Below are positions 1-9,369 of a stretch of DNA of 64,000 nucleotides, in pieces. Both the position numbers and the translations under genes were made by a program. Source of the stretch: Bacillus litorisediminis (GTDB lineage Bacteria; Bacillota; Bacilli; Bacillales; JC228); contig NZ_JAKZKT010000004.1 in assembly GCF_022808645.1 (NCBI RefSeq), positions 112,816-176,815 on the forward strand. The letters are read 5' to 3'. The notes beneath the pieces were generated by a model, which saw nothing but the letters and a program-made list of their open reading frames with translations, did no database searches and had not been told where the DNA came from. Within the stretch, counting starts at the first letter, position 1. The number at the start of each line of letters is the position of its first letter.

Positions 1-34
1 CCAATAAATATTTAAAATTACAGAGATTGTACCG

Positions 35-68
35 GAAAAAAAGCAGACCAGATTGACTGGTCTGCTTT
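35..68 (-). terminator. Intrinsic terminator after ypuI
   Basis: An 11-bp perfect stem (AAGCAGACCA paired with TGGTCTGCTT) lies just past the ypuI stop codon. On the minus strand it is followed by a run of Ts, as in a rho-independent terminator. Confidence 0.85.
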
Positions 69-76
69 CTTGCACT

Positions 77-565
77 TTACTTATTTTGGGTTATCTTTGT
101 AGCGTAATCCGTTTCATAGTACTCTAATTCTTCTCTCATTTTTTGAAACGGCTGCTCTAAGTCTCTCATTAATTGTTCCACAGATGAAGGGACACTTTTT
201 CTAAATTTAATACTATTCTTTCCTGTATATGCAGAACGGCTATCTTCATACCAAAGGTCAGATTTTGGCGAGAAAAATTCCTCAATACATTGATGGTAGA
301 TTCTGTAAAGTGTTTTTTCAGCTGCCTGCTTTGAAAAATCTTCTTTGTTTAAAAGCAATTGACATGTATCCAAGCTTTCTTCACAAAAAACGCATAACCT
401 TCGCAGGTTTGATGCTATCCCTTTATAGAAAACTGGATCCCCATCTTTTTCTCCCTGCAGTGATTGAAGGGTTGTCGAATTTAAAAATTCCTCTATCCTT
501 GCTACAGACTCTTGCAAGAATGTATTTGCGTTCTCAATTTGTATCTTTACTAAAGAATGAGCCAC
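77..565 (-). CDS. ypuI: YpuI family protein (DUF3907)
   Basis: The 162-residue soluble protein resembles B. subtilis YpuI, whose molecular function is unknown. The recognisable core has the pattern EKTLYRIYHQCIEEFFSPK followed by LWYEDSRSAYTGKN, and the C-terminal half is charged and helical. Translation most likely starts at a GTG, with TAGGAGG placed correctly upstream. It is the last gene of a minus-strand run scpA-scpB-hypothetical-ypuI and is closed by a strong terminator. The family name is confident; no enzymatic motif was seen. Confidence 0.85.
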   Translation of the reverse strand: MAHSLVKIQIENANTFLQESVARIEEFLNSTTLQSLQGEKDGDPVFYKGIASNLRRLCVFCEESLDTCQLLLNKEDFSKQAAEKTLYRIYHQCIEEFFSPKSDLWYEDSRSAYTGKNSIKFRKSVPSSVEQLMRDLEQPFQKMREELEYYETDYATKITQNK

Positions 566-590
566 ACTAATTCCTCCTAAATGAATGATT

Positions 591-1007
591 TCATGGCTGT
601 TTTATAAATAATATGGGAGAACGGACGGTTGCTTTCTTATTTGTACAAAATTCACTAAACATTTTTTCGACTTGCTCCCAGTTTGTTTGTCTGAATGCTT
701 CTACTAAAGGGGTATCGTCATGGAGATACACTTCTTTTTTCCCGATTGCCTCTGGATTTGCCATTAAATAAATCCAAGCAGCAAGATCACGAATATAACA
801 AGGTGTGTTCCCTGAAATAAATAAGGGCTGTCCAGAATAAGGTATTTCTTCTATGATTATCTCTTCGAAGTACCTCACATAAAGCAATTGAAAAGTATTT
901 TCCTTATTATTGTCTATGTACGTTACTATACTTCTTGAAAAGCCATCCTCTGGGGAATTAGGTAGAGCCTTTTCCAATTCCACCCCGCTAAGAGCTACAA
1001 TATCCAA
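591..1007 (-). CDS. Uncharacterised protein between scpB and ypuI
   Basis: This 138-residue protein is not recognised. It starts at a TTG behind a clear AAGGAGG site, ends 25 bases before ypuI begins and has no membrane segment or signal peptide. It is acidic and mixed alpha/beta in appearance, with aromatic stretches such as YIRDLAAWIYLMANPEA and no catalytic signature. I do not recall a gene at this point in the B. subtilis order, so it may be a lineage-specific insertion within the ScpAB neighbourhood. The good ribosome site and same-strand packing support it being real. Confidence 0.7.
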   Translation of the reverse strand: MDIVALSGVELEKALPNSPEDGFSRSIVTYIDNNKENTFQLLYVRYFEEIIIEEIPYSGQPLFISGNTPCYIRDLAAWIYLMANPEAIGKKEVYLHDDTPLVEAFRQTNWEQVEKMFSEFCTNKKATVRSPILFIKQP

Positions 1008-1094
1008 ACCAATTCCTCCTTCCAGGCAGACAGAACTATCATCTTGGTACTTTATCCTATTCTACCATAAGAAAAAATATTTTTGTCTGAAAAA

Positions 1095-1679
1095 TCAAAC
1101 ATCTAATCTTTCTTGGAAGGTTTCAAAAAAGAGATCAGCTTCATTTTGAACATCTTGATCATCAATATCATCTGGAAGTTTAGGCAGTTCGTTTAAATCC
1201 TTTAAACCGAAAACATCTAAAAATGTCTTGGTTGTCCCATATAGATAGGCTCGTCCGGTTCCTTCTGCTCTGCCGCATTCTTCTATTAATCCTTTAGCCA
1301 TTAGTGTTTGTATAGGACGTTCTGTTTTAACTCCCCGAATTTCTTCAATTTCAACCCTTGTGATAGGCTGCCGATAGGCGATAATAGCGAGTGTCTCAAG
1401 TGCAGCCTGCGAAAGAGAATGTTGACTTGGAGATTCCACTAACTTCTTTAAATAATCCGCAAATTCCTTTTTCGTTACTAACTCATATGTATCGCCAAAT
1501 TGTACAATGGTAAGGCCGCCATTGGACTCGTCATATTCCCTTTTCATCTCTTGGATAAAGGTTCGAATTTCAGATTCGGGCTTTTCAAGAACTGAAGCAA
1601 TCTGTTTACAAGTCAGTCCTTCGTCCCCTGCAGCAAACAAAAGACTTTCAATAATTCCATGCCAATTCACAAACATCAT
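1095..1679 (-). CDS. scpB: Segregation and condensation protein B
   Basis: ScpB is the winged-helix kite subunit of the SMC-ScpAB condensin, which organises and segregates the chromosome origin region. The 194-residue length is normal. The sequence shows tandem winged-helix domains, including SQAALETLAIIAYRQPITR and VEIEEIRGVKTE at about residues 90-125, and the acidic tail DVQNEADLFFETF typical of the family. It begins 13 bases after the scpA stop, so the two subunits are probably co-translated. The start may be either of two adjacent ATG codons. Confidence 0.95.
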   Translation of the reverse strand: MMFVNWHGIIESLLFAAGDEGLTCKQIASVLEKPESEIRTFIQEMKREYDESNGGLTIVQFGDTYELVTKKEFADYLKKLVESPSQHSLSQAALETLAIIAYRQPITRVEIEEIRGVKTERPIQTLMAKGLIEECGRAEGTGRAYLYGTTKTFLDVFGLKDLNELPKLPDDIDDQDVQNEADLFFETFQERLDV

Positions 1680-1692
1680 CCTTCACCCCACC

Positions 1693-2427
1693 TTACACAG
1701 CTAAAATAAATAATTCCGAAAAATTATCCTGCTGCTGGACGGTAATTTCATTTCGTTTTAACAGTTCCAATAAAGCTAAAAAAGTAACAACCACTTGAGA
1801 TTTATCGGAATACGGAAACAATTCACTGAACGGCTTTTGAAAAGATGGATGCAGCAATGCTCTGATGTCATCCATTCTTTGCTCAATTGAAATATCTTGT
1901 CTTGTAATTCTTGTTGAAAGCGGCCGCTGCAGCCGTTTTCGTCTTAATAATTTTTGAAAGGCTGCAATCATATCATACACACTGACATTCAAATCCGCTG
2001 TAGCCGTAATTTCTGTTTTCTCGTATTGAGATAAATCGATAGGCGGCCTTGTAAACATAAGACTTCTTTCCTCTTCTCGGTCTTTAAGCTCCTTAGCCAC
2101 TTCTTTATATTTTTTATATTCGATCAGGCGTTCAACTAATTCTTCCCGCGGATCTTCTTCGTACTGATATTCATCGTCTATCAGCAATTCCGGATCTTGT
2201 TTCGGGAGCAGCATTTTACTTTTAATGGCAAGCAGGGTTGCTGCCATCACTAAATATTCACTTGCCACATCCAATTGAAGCTCTTGCATCGTATGAATAT
2301 AAGACATGTATTGTTCTGTTATTTCTTTCATCGGGATATCATATATATCAATTTCTAGCTTTTGAATTAAATGTAATAATAAATCAAGAGGTCCTTCAAA
2401 AGCATCAATTTTCACTAAATATTCCAT
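1693..2427 (-). CDS. scpA: Segregation and condensation protein A
   Basis: ScpA is the kleisin subunit that bridges the SMC heads and binds ScpB. The N-terminus carries the hallmark VKIDAFEGPLDLLLHLI, and the C-terminus is a winged helix (FLALLELLKRNEITVQQ). The charged middle linker is normal for kleisins. The ATG at 2427 is preferred because family members begin two or three residues before the VKID motif; a GTG three codons earlier is possible. Length is about 244 residues. It is first in the minus-strand run leading to scpB. Confidence 0.95.
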   Translation of the reverse strand: MEYLVKIDAFEGPLDLLLHLIQKLEIDIYDIPMKEITEQYMSYIHTMQELQLDVASEYLVMAATLLAIKSKMLLPKQDPELLIDDEYQYEEDPREELVERLIEYKKYKEVAKELKDREEERSLMFTRPPIDLSQYEKTEITATADLNVSVYDMIAAFQKLLRRKRLQRPLSTRITRQDISIEQRMDDIRALLHPSFQKPFSELFPYSDKSQVVVTFLALLELLKRNEITVQQQDNFSELFILAV

Positions 2428-2586
2428 TATACTCACGCCTACTTGTATATTTCAAAAGAAACTACCCTTAAGTATAGAGGATTCTTCCCTTTACTCCAAT
2501 AAAAAATTGATTCAATTAAAGATTTCCTGCTTTTTTGGAAACGTGGTACCCTAGTTAGAGAAGAATTTTTAAAAGGGGGAGTTCCC

Positions 2587-3108
2587 TTGTATCCATATAG
2601 CTATATATTATTTTTATCATATTTTCACGGCAATCGGGATTATTTTGAGTGTCATGAAGTGTTAGAAGATTATTGGAAAAGTCCAGAAGGTCATTCTGAA
2701 AGAATCTGGGTAGGATTAATTCAGACATCTGTAGGATTTTATCACTACCGGCGAGGAAATCTTACTGGGGCCAAGAAAATGTTTGAAAAATCTATCAATA
2801 CACTAAAGCTGGAACAGGACGCTATAGAGAAGCTGGGACTTGATGCCGAACGTTATTTTAATCTGCTGGACGTACAAATCAAAAAAATTGAGAGGAACGA
2901 TCCTTATGAAAGTGTCAATCTTCCTATAGTAGATGATGAGCTTCTGGCTGAATGTAAAAAAGTCTGCCGAGAGCATAACTGGACATTTGCTGAAGCAGCA
3001 GCTCTTCCGCCAGCTGAAATTATCCACAAACATAAAATGCGTGATCGCACAGAGGTTGAAGAATCTAGAAAAGAAGCAATTAAACGAAAAAGAAAGAGCT
3101 CTTTTTAA
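2587..3108 (+). CDS. ypuF: YpuF, DUF309 domain protein
   Basis: The 173-residue protein belongs to the DUF309 family, of unknown function. The signature is FHGNRDYFECHEVLEDYWK at residues 14-32, followed by RIWVGLIQTSVGFYHYRRGN, which carries the His, Glu and Trp residues typical of these all-helical proteins. It starts at a TTG five bases after GGGGGAG. It is transcribed divergently from scpA and its stop codon sits inside a terminator hairpin. The role is unknown. Confidence 0.88.
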   Translation: MYPYSYILFLSYFHGNRDYFECHEVLEDYWKSPEGHSERIWVGLIQTSVGFYHYRRGNLTGAKKMFEKSINTLKLEQDAIEKLGLDAERYFNLLDVQIKKIERNDPYESVNLPIVDDELLAECKKVCREHNWTFAEAAALPPAEIIHKHKMRDRTEVEESRKEAIKRKRKSSF

Positions 3109-3127
3109 AGACTCTTTCTTTTTTGGT
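3088..3127 (+). terminator. Intrinsic terminator overlapping the end of ypuF
   Basis: AAAAGAAAGAG and CTCTTTCTTTT form a stem around the ypuF stop codon, followed by Ts. The symmetric A/T flanks mean it could also stop minus-strand transcription from ribT. Confidence 0.75.
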
Positions 3128-3145
3128 TAAATCATACGATATCTG

Positions 3146-3559
<414 letters not shown>

Positions 3560-3622
3560 CTAAGAAAACCATAGATTACTTCCCATTATGGTACCGTATA
3601 AATGAGGGAGTTTCAACCTGGA

Positions 3623-3712
3623 TTATTTTAGAATATACATTAAATAGATGCCTGCCCATACTAAACTCCCAAAAAGTAAACTAATAAATAAAATAATTTG
3701 TTTTTTTCTCAA
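3623..3712 (-). CDS. Candidate 29-residue single-pass membrane peptide
   Basis: A short minus-strand frame starts at a TTG seven bases after AGGTGG. It encodes a basic start (MRKKQ), one hydrophobic segment of about 20 residues (IILFISLLFGSLVWAGIYL) and a lysine at the end. This basic-hydrophobic-short layout is typical of small membrane proteins. Nothing else explains the 3494-3790 gap. There is no homologue I recognise; the call rests on the ribosome site and composition. Confidence 0.5.
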   Translation of the reverse strand: MRKKQIILFISLLFGSLVWAGIYLMYILK

Positions 3713-3790
3713 CTTCCATCCACCTGCACATTCAACTGCATCATTATTTATGTCCCTTTGCCAAGTTTACTTTAAGTGAAGGTAACTTGT

Positions 3791-5125
3791 TCAGTCAAGT
3801 GTTTCCACTTTTTTTCGGGAAAAAGGCAAATCTAGTTTGATAAGGTCTTCATAGGTTTCTCTTTCAATAACCAGCTGATCTTCGCTATTCTCAACAAAAA
3901 CAACTGCTGGCCTTGGAATTCGATTATAATTATTAGCCATGGAATATCCATAGGCACCTGTACAAAAGACAGCTAAATAATCACCAGGATTTGCCTGCGG
4001 CAAAGGCAGATCCCATATCAGCATATCTCCCGATTCACAGCATTTTCCGGCAATTGAAACCACTTCAGTGGTTTCATCGTTCATCCGATTTGCAAGTGCT
4101 GCTTCATATTTAGCTTCATATAATGCAGGGCGAATATTATCACTCATTCCGCCATCTATAGCCAGATACTTTCTTATTTCTGGGACAATCTTTTGAGAAC
4201 CAATTTTATACAGCGTAATTCCGGCATCACCTACAATGGATCTGCCTGGTTCAATCCATATCTCTGGCTGGCTTAACCCTTGCTCCCTAACTTGATCCAT
4301 AACCTCTTTCATCATTTCATAAATATATTGGCTGGGAGGAATGGGATCATCGTCTTTTGTATAACGAATTCCGAAGCCTCCACCCAGATTAAGGACCTTG
4401 GCTTCAAATCCAAAGCTGTCCTTCCAATCTCGAAGTTTCTCCATGATTTTTCTGGCAGCTAATACAAAACCAGTCGTTTCAAATATTTGTGATCCGATAT
4501 GACAATGTATCCCTAAAAGCTCAATGTAATCACAAGTTAATGCTTGACGCACGGCATTTTCAGCCTGCCCATTTTGCAAATCAAACCCGAATTTTGAATC
4601 CTCTTGTCCCGTTAAAATATAGTCATGGGTGTGTGCTTCAATTCCTGGTGTCACCCGAATTAAGATCGACATTTTTTTCTGTCTTTCGTTCAGTAATGAA
4701 ATCAGTCTGGATAATTCATATTCATTATCTACCACAATACAGCCAATCTCGTATTCTAATGCCATCAATAGCTCTTCATCGCTTTTATTGTTCCCGTGAA
4801 AATGGATTTTTTCAGGTGGAAATCCCGCAGCGATGGCAGTATAAAGTTCTCCTCCTGAAACAACATCAAGGGACAGTCCTTCCTCATGGACAATCTGAAT
4901 CATTCCAATACAAGAAAAAGCCTTGCTGGCATATGCAACCTGATGGGATATGCCTAGCTTTTTAAAAGCCGATTGAAAATCACGAGCTTTTTGTCTTATT
5001 AAGCCGACATCATATATATATAAAGGGGTTCCATATTTTTCTGCTAATTCTATCGTATCTAAACCATCAACTGATAAATGGCCTTTTTCATTAACTGATT
5101 GATTTCCATATAAATAATGCTTCAA
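3791..5125 (-). CDS. lysA: Diaminopimelate decarboxylase
   Basis: This PLP enzyme decarboxylates meso-diaminopimelate to L-lysine, the last step of lysine synthesis. At 444 residues it is full length. The PLP-binding lysine is K68 in VAYASKAF; the glycine-rich phosphate loop is LNLGGGFGIRY; the substrate/PLP contacts IEPGRSIVGDAG and the cross-subunit CESGD motif are all present. It lies next to the spoVA operon, as in B. subtilis. No lysine riboswitch was seen in the leader at 5126-5298. Confidence 0.97.
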   Translation of the reverse strand: MKHYLYGNQSVNEKGHLSVDGLDTIELAEKYGTPLYIYDVGLIRQKARDFQSAFKKLGISHQVAYASKAFSCIGMIQIVHEEGLSLDVVSGGELYTAIAAGFPPEKIHFHGNNKSDEELLMALEYEIGCIVVDNEYELSRLISLLNERQKKMSILIRVTPGIEAHTHDYILTGQEDSKFGFDLQNGQAENAVRQALTCDYIELLGIHCHIGSQIFETTGFVLAARKIMEKLRDWKDSFGFEAKVLNLGGGFGIRYTKDDDPIPPSQYIYEMMKEVMDQVREQGLSQPEIWIEPGRSIVGDAGITLYKIGSQKIVPEIRKYLAIDGGMSDNIRPALYEAKYEAALANRMNDETTEVVSIAGKCCESGDMLIWDLPLPQANPGDYLAVFCTGAYGYSMANNYNRIPRPAVVFVENSEDQLVIERETYEDLIKLDLPFSRKKVETLD

Positions 5126-5298
5126 TATACATTCCCCGCCTTTTTAAAAACACGAATAGCCATTGTGTCTTTAACCCGTTATTGTAATAAAATTAACTTT
5201 ACCACACTCATGAATCGGTATCAATAATCAGGATATACAAGTCTTTCTTTCCATTATTTTAAGTTTAAAATTATTAAATTGAACCATTGAAATATCAC

Positions 5299-5362
5299 AA
5301 AAACAAAAAAAGGCTATCAAAAGAGGCAAAAAATGATTTTTCCTCCTCAGATAGCCCGACTT
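5299..5362 (-). terminator. Terminator at the end of the spoVA operon
   Basis: On the minus strand GGGCTATC...GAGG and CCTC...GATAGCC form a long hairpin immediately after the spoVAF stop, followed by seven Ts. It separates spoVA from lysA. Confidence 0.8.
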
Positions 5363-5363
5363 A

Positions 5364-6830
5364 TTAAGGCTGCTTACGAACATTCCTTGGCTGGACAATG
5401 CTTGGCCTAATTTTGGATCCAGGCACTGACCGTCTAATCGCAATTTGCATAAATGCACCTGGATTAAACGGCAACAAGGGCCAGAGATAAGGAGTATTTA
5501 GAGAACGGACACTTGCTAACGCTAATAAAGTTACAGTGAGTCCTATTACAAATCCATAAGTGCCAAATAAGGAAACGGCTAGCAACAAAGATAAACGTAC
5601 TAATTTATTTGCAACACTTAATTCGTAGCTTGGTGTAGCAAATGTACCAACAGCTGCAACTGCCACATAAAGAATCGTTTCAGGTACAAAAATCCCTACT
5701 TGTATCGCTATTTCCCCAATCATGACAGCGGCGATTAAACCCATTGCTGTTGAAAGAGGGGTAGGGGTATGTATAGCAGCAATCCTTAAAAATTCGATCC
5801 CTATATCAGCTATAAAAAGCTGAAGAACTAACGGCACATTACTTTGTTCATTAGGTCCGATAAAAGCTAAGTTCTCTGGCAATAGATTGGGTTCAAGAAC
5901 AAATAAAAACCATAAAGGCAACAATACAATAGATGTAAAAATCCCAATAAATCGGACCCAGCGGATGAACGTTCCGACTAAAGCGGATTCTCTGTATTCT
6001 TCAGCATGCTGAACATGATGAAAATAGGTAGTTGGAGTAATAATGATACTTGGTGAAGTATCTGTATAGACTAAGACATGTCCTTCGAGCAGGTGAGTTG
6101 CCGCTACATCTGCCCGCTCTGTATATCGGACTAATGGAAAAGGGTTGTAACCTTGTTTAACAAGGAATTCTTCAACTGCTTTATCCCCCATTGTGGTTCC
6201 ATCTATTTTTATTTGCTGCAATTCTTTCCGAATAACCTCAACTAAGTCCGGATTCGCGATGTCCTTAATATAAGCAATCGAAACATCCATTTTAGACCGT
6301 TCGCCCACTTTGATCATCTCAAAGCGAAGTTTTTCATCTCTAATTCTTCTTCGAGTAAGTGCAGTATTAACAATAATATTTTCGACAAATCCGTCACGGG
6401 ATCCTCTTACTACTTTCTCTGTATCCGGTTCTTGAGGCTGTCGGCCGGGGTAAGCACGGACATCCACAATCAGTGCTATTTCCGATCCTTCTACTACAAT
6501 GCTGATTAAGCCGGAAAGAACCTGATCCACCATTTCATCTATTGTTTTTACCGGATCAACCGATTGATGGACAATCCGATTATAAATCACATCATATGCA
6601 TCAGATCTGGATTTTTCGTGATCATTTATCTCAACCAGCTGATCCATGATATCTATTATATATGCTGAGTCACATAACCCGTTTACATAGTAAACATGGA
6701 CATGCTGTTTTAATATTTTTACTTTCCTGACCCCTAAATCAAAGCTTGTTCCAAGGCCAACACGTTCCTTCATATATTCTTCCAGTTTATTTAAATTCGC
6801 TGGTATCGGATGTTTTTCATTTTGGGCCAT
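5364..6830 (-). CDS. spoVAF: Stage V sporulation protein AF, GerA-type spore membrane protein
   Basis: The 488-residue protein belongs to the GerAA/GerBA/SpoVAF family of spore inner-membrane proteins. A large soluble N-terminal half contains family motifs such as [20 protein letters not shown] near the start of the membrane half, followed by several hydrophobic helices ([20 protein letters not shown] region). SpoVAF influences germination but is not essential for dipicolinate movement. It overlaps the end of spoVAEA by 14 bases, so the two are translationally coupled. Transcription is expected in the forespore with the rest of the operon. Confidence 0.95.
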   Translation of the reverse strand: MAQNEKHPIPANLNKLEEYMKERVGLGTSFDLGVRKVKILKQHVHVYYVNGLCDSAYIIDIMDQLVEINDHEKSRSDAYDVIYNRIVHQSVDPVKTIDEMVDQVLSGLISIVVEGSEIALIVDVRAYPGRQPQEPDTEKVVRGSRDGFVENIIVNTALTRRRIRDEKLRFEMIKVGERSKMDVSIAYIKDIANPDLVEVIRKELQQIKIDGTTMGDKAVEEFLVKQGYNPFPLVRYTERADVAATHLLEGHVLVYTDTSPSIIITPTTYFHHVQHAEEYRESALVGTFIRWVRFIGIFTSIVLLPLWFLFVLEPNLLPENLAFIGPNEQSNVPLVLQLFIADIGIEFLRIAAIHTPTPLSTAMGLIAAVMIGEIAIQVGIFVPETILYVAVAAVGTFATPSYELSVANKLVRLSLLLAVSLFGTYGFVIGLTVTLLALASVRSLNTPYLWPLLPFNPGAFMQIAIRRSVPGSKIRPSIVQPRNVRKQP

Positions 6831-7392
6831 TGAAACCGCTCCTTTCTAGAATGATGTCGACTGCTTTTTTTGTAATCGGGGATCCGATTTTATAGGAATC
6901 CTTTCCTCCCATTTTTCCAATATCCCCAATTCCAACTATAATAGGGACATTAAGCTCGTCTAAGCTATAAACTGTATCACCATTAATTCTGCCCGTTTCC
7001 ATCTCAGGTATTCCAAATTTATCAACACCGTAAGGCGTTAATTCCCCATTCTGATCAATACAGATATCCACTTTTGCCCATTCTGCCTGTTTCGTTTTGG
7101 AGGCAACGGCAATAACACCTAAAACATGAATACTAGGATGATTTGCGACGAATTTCAAAGCATTCTCACCTGGTCCCTCACCTAAGTAACCACTATCATC
7201 AAACATAACGAATACAGGTTCAGATGGAGCTTGATGGATTAACCCAATCAATTCCGGACCCGTTAAGACACTCGGATTGCCATGGGACATGGATATAGAT
7301 CTGCCGCCAATTGACTGGGCAACAGATTCAATTGCTTTTTTTGCATATTCGTCTCCATCCGTTACGAGAATAACTGCTTTAGGCTGTGGCAA
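6817..7392 (-). CDS. spoVAEA: Stage V sporulation protein AEA (soluble SpoVAE)
   Basis: The 191-residue protein opens with [18 protein letters not shown] and has a Rossmann-like repeat of beta strands and glycine turns ([35 protein letters not shown]). It matches the soluble SpoVAEa, not the small membrane SpoVAEb. The start is a TTG after AAGGAGGAGCAACG. Only 24 bases separate it from the spoVAB stop, where B. subtilis has spoVAC, spoVAD and spoVAEb. No remnant of those genes can fit. Confidence 0.93.
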   Translation of the reverse strand: MPQPKAVILVTDGDEYAKKAIESVAQSIGGRSISMSHGNPSVLTGPELIGLIHQAPSEPVFVMFDDSGYLGEGPGENALKFVANHPSIHVLGVIAVASKTKQAEWAKVDICIDQNGELTPYGVDKFGIPEMETGRINGDTVYSLDELNVPIIVGIGDIGKMGGKDSYKIGSPITKKAVDIILERSGFNGPK

Positions 7393-7416
7393 ACGTTGCT
7401 CCTCCTTTATTAAGGG

Positions 7417-7839
7417 TTACAGATCCACAAAAATAATCCAATGAAATAGTGATCCTGATATTTTCCCCAAAACAATGGCCATTAATAATATGATGATTTT
7501 CTCATCTATGTTAATCCGTTTCGCGAGAATTGGGAAAACATTTAAAACCTCTGTCAAGGCTGCTGCCAGCATCCCTACAAAAATACCGCTGGCAAGGCCC
7601 AGGGGAATCGTAACAAACTCAAACATATGAAAAATCAAGTCTTGAAGACCAATCCAGCAAGCAGCTAGAGCACCAGTAACAACTGCCCATTCATAATGAT
7701 GAATGTATTTCATTGTTTTTGTTAATTGCGTAAGTCTTGGAATGATTCCCAGTACAGTTAAAAATGCGACAAAACCAGCTCCGACCGCTAGTCCTCCTGC
7801 AAAGCCGATAAAAATAACAAGAGCCAGTTTAATCATCAT
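7417..7839 (-). CDS. spoVAB: Stage V sporulation protein AB
   Basis: A 140-residue hydrophobic protein with about four membrane segments and the family stretch IGFAGGLAVGAGFVAFLTVL at the N-terminus. It is part of the spore inner-membrane SpoVA set linked to dipicolinic acid uptake and release. Its start overlaps the stop of spoVAA by a few bases, and either of two adjacent ATGs could be used. It is the last gene before the missing spoVAC-VAD-VAEb block. Confidence 0.93.
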   Translation of the reverse strand: MMIKLALVIFIGFAGGLAVGAGFVAFLTVLGIIPRLTQLTKTMKYIHHYEWAVVTGALAACWIGLQDLIFHMFEFVTIPLGLASGIFVGMLAAALTEVLNVFPILAKRINIDEKIIILLMAIVLGKISGSLFHWIIFVDL

Positions 7840-8449
7840 CAATATTTTTCATACTCTCTTTATTTTCTTTTAAAGATATATATCGATCTAAATCCTGCTG
7901 ATAATTAAACATTTCCACTTCTAGAGGACTAGGTTCTTCATTAATTCTCTTTTTAAAGACATGGTTAAAAAATAGGATCATTCCTAAACCAAGACCAAAG
8001 GAATAGGGAATTTGAAAAAGAAGGGGTTTTTCTACCTCTTCTCCAGTTATCATGGTATAGATTTTTTGCTGGACAATTTGCATGCTGACATCCTCATGGA
8101 AATTCATAATGGTTAAGGCTGCACCGACAAATAATAGGAACCAGACTAAAATAAAAAGGATTTTAGAAACCCTTTTTTTGCGAAAAATGATTTCTACGAT
8201 TGTTTGCGTTGGCCCAATTGCCTGTACATCAATTTGCGGGAACTCTTGGAGAATCTTTTTAATAACCTGCATTACATCAATAATGACAATATTGTTGTCC
8301 TCTCTTTTGACCTGATATACCACAAGTTTTTTTATCTGCTCGAGAAGTTCTTCAGGGGCAATGACTTGTGCTACATCTCCTACTATAACCCGTTCATTGG
8401 GACGTACTTGCAGGCGATGTCTTAAGCGAATATAAATCGAATTTTCCAT
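7829..8449 (-). CDS. spoVAA: Stage V sporulation protein AA
   Basis: The protein has a soluble N-terminal domain of about 95 residues (IYIRLRHRLQVRPNERV, then IVIIDVMQVIKKILQEFP), then two membrane helices, agreeing with SpoVAA. The ATG at 8449 is chosen because the B. subtilis protein begins one or two residues before the same IRLRHR motif; a GTG three codons upstream is less likely. It is the first gene of the spoVA operon, behind its own promoter region (8450-8598). Confidence 0.93.
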   Translation of the reverse strand: MENSIYIRLRHRLQVRPNERVIVGDVAQVIAPEELLEQIKKLVVYQVKREDNNIVIIDVMQVIKKILQEFPQIDVQAIGPTQTIVEIIFRKKRVSKILFILVWFLLFVGAALTIMNFHEDVSMQIVQQKIYTMITGEEVEKPLLFQIPYSFGLGLGMILFFNHVFKKRINEEPSPLEVEMFNYQQDLDRYISLKENKESMKNIDDD

Positions 8450-8479
8450 CCGACACACTTCCTCGAAAAAAGTTTCCCT

Positions 8480-8515
8480 CTATTGGTAGTATGGATCGTC
8501 GCACGTTTTTCATGA
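8480..8515 (-). promoter_or_regulatory. Possible SigG promoter of the spoVA operon
   Basis: On the minus strand the gap between sigF and spoVAA contains CATACTA, a good match to a SigG -10 element (CATnnTA). The matching -35 is poor (around GACATCATG). SigG control is expected from the family, so this is a tentative placement. Confidence 0.35.
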
Positions 8516-8577
8516 TGTCCAATAATTAGTAACCCGTTTATGTTCATGACAAATGCGAATCCAGGTTTGGGTAAAAT

Positions 8578-8611
8578 AAAAGAACCGAATGAACTGATTT
8601 AATCGTTCATT
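8578..8611 (-). terminator. Terminator overlapping the sigF stop
   Basis: CCGAATGAAC and GTTCATTCGG form a 10-bp perfect stem including the last sigF codons, followed on the minus strand by TTCTTTTATTTT. It separates the spoIIA and spoVA transcription units. Confidence 0.8.
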
Positions 8612-9357
8612 CGGTCCTTCATTTGCTGTAATATTTTCTTTTCAAGCCGGGAAACCTGCACTTGGGAGATTCCTAATCTCGCAGCAACCTCTGACTGCGT
8701 TTGATCTTTAAAGTATCGTAAATACACAATCAACCGTTCTCTATCATCTAAATCGCGAATGGCTTCTTTTAATGCTAATTTATCAAACCATAAATTCTCT
8801 TCCTGATCAGCAATTTGATCGAGAAGAGTGATAGGATCTCCATCATTTTCATAGACTGTTTCATGGATGGATGATGGGGATCTGCTTGCTTCCTGTGCCA
8901 TAATTATTTCCTCAACGGATATCTCTAAGTGCTCAGCAATTTCACTTACTGTTGGAACTCTTCCATTTAATTTCGAAAGTTCATCTTTGGCACGTCTGAT
9001 TTTATTCCCTAGTTCTTTTAAAGATCGACTCACCTTAACAGTTCCATCATCACGGATAAATCGCTGAATTTCCCCGATTATCATAGGAACAGCATACGTT
9101 GAAAATTTCACATCATAGCTTAGGTCAAATTTGTCTACAGATTTTAACAGGCCAATACAACCAATTTGGAAAAGATCATCTGGTTCATAGCCGCGATTCA
9201 AGAAACGTTGAACAACTGACCATACTAGCCGCATATTTTTCTGTACAATCGTATCTTTTGCCTCTTGTTCACCTTTTTGCGCTCTTACGATTAAATCTTT
9301 TACTTCATGGTCTTTTAAATAGCTTTGGGTTGTGTCAATCTTTACCTCAACATCCAT
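8599..9357 (-). CDS. sigF: RNA polymerase sigma-F, forespore-specific
   Basis: SigF is the first compartment-specific sporulation sigma factor. The 252-residue protein has region 2 (EPDDLFQIGCIGLLKSVDKF, FSTYAVPMIIGEIQRFIRDD), region 3 (VPTVSEIAEHLEIS) and the region 4 helix-turn-helix (QSEVAARLGISQVQVSRLEK). The ATG at 9357 has AAGGAG eight bases upstream. It is third in spoIIAA-spoIIAB-sigF, where SpoIIAB holds it inactive until SpoIIAA, dephosphorylated by SpoIIE, releases it. Confidence 0.98.
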   Translation of the reverse strand: MDVEVKIDTTQSYLKDHEVKDLIVRAQKGEQEAKDTIVQKNMRLVWSVVQRFLNRGYEPDDLFQIGCIGLLKSVDKFDLSYDVKFSTYAVPMIIGEIQRFIRDDGTVKVSRSLKELGNKIRRAKDELSKLNGRVPTVSEIAEHLEISVEEIIMAQEASRSPSSIHETVYENDGDPITLLDQIADQEENLWFDKLALKEAIRDLDDRERLIVYLRYFKDQTQSEVAARLGISQVQVSRLEKKILQQMKDRMND

Positions 9358-9369
9358 AAGCAAGACTCC

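Noticed and set aside
229..570. Plus-strand frame opposite ypuI, and similar frames opposite lysA, carB, argG, the exporter and others
   Set aside because: They are antisense shadows of confident genes without ribosome sites or recognisable products.
2540..2556. T-box-like GTGGTACC upstream of ypuF
   Set aside because: Only a partial match; no terminator, stem I or specifier follows.
5126..5298. Lysine riboswitch upstream of lysA
   Set aside because: None of the conserved L-box segments is present.
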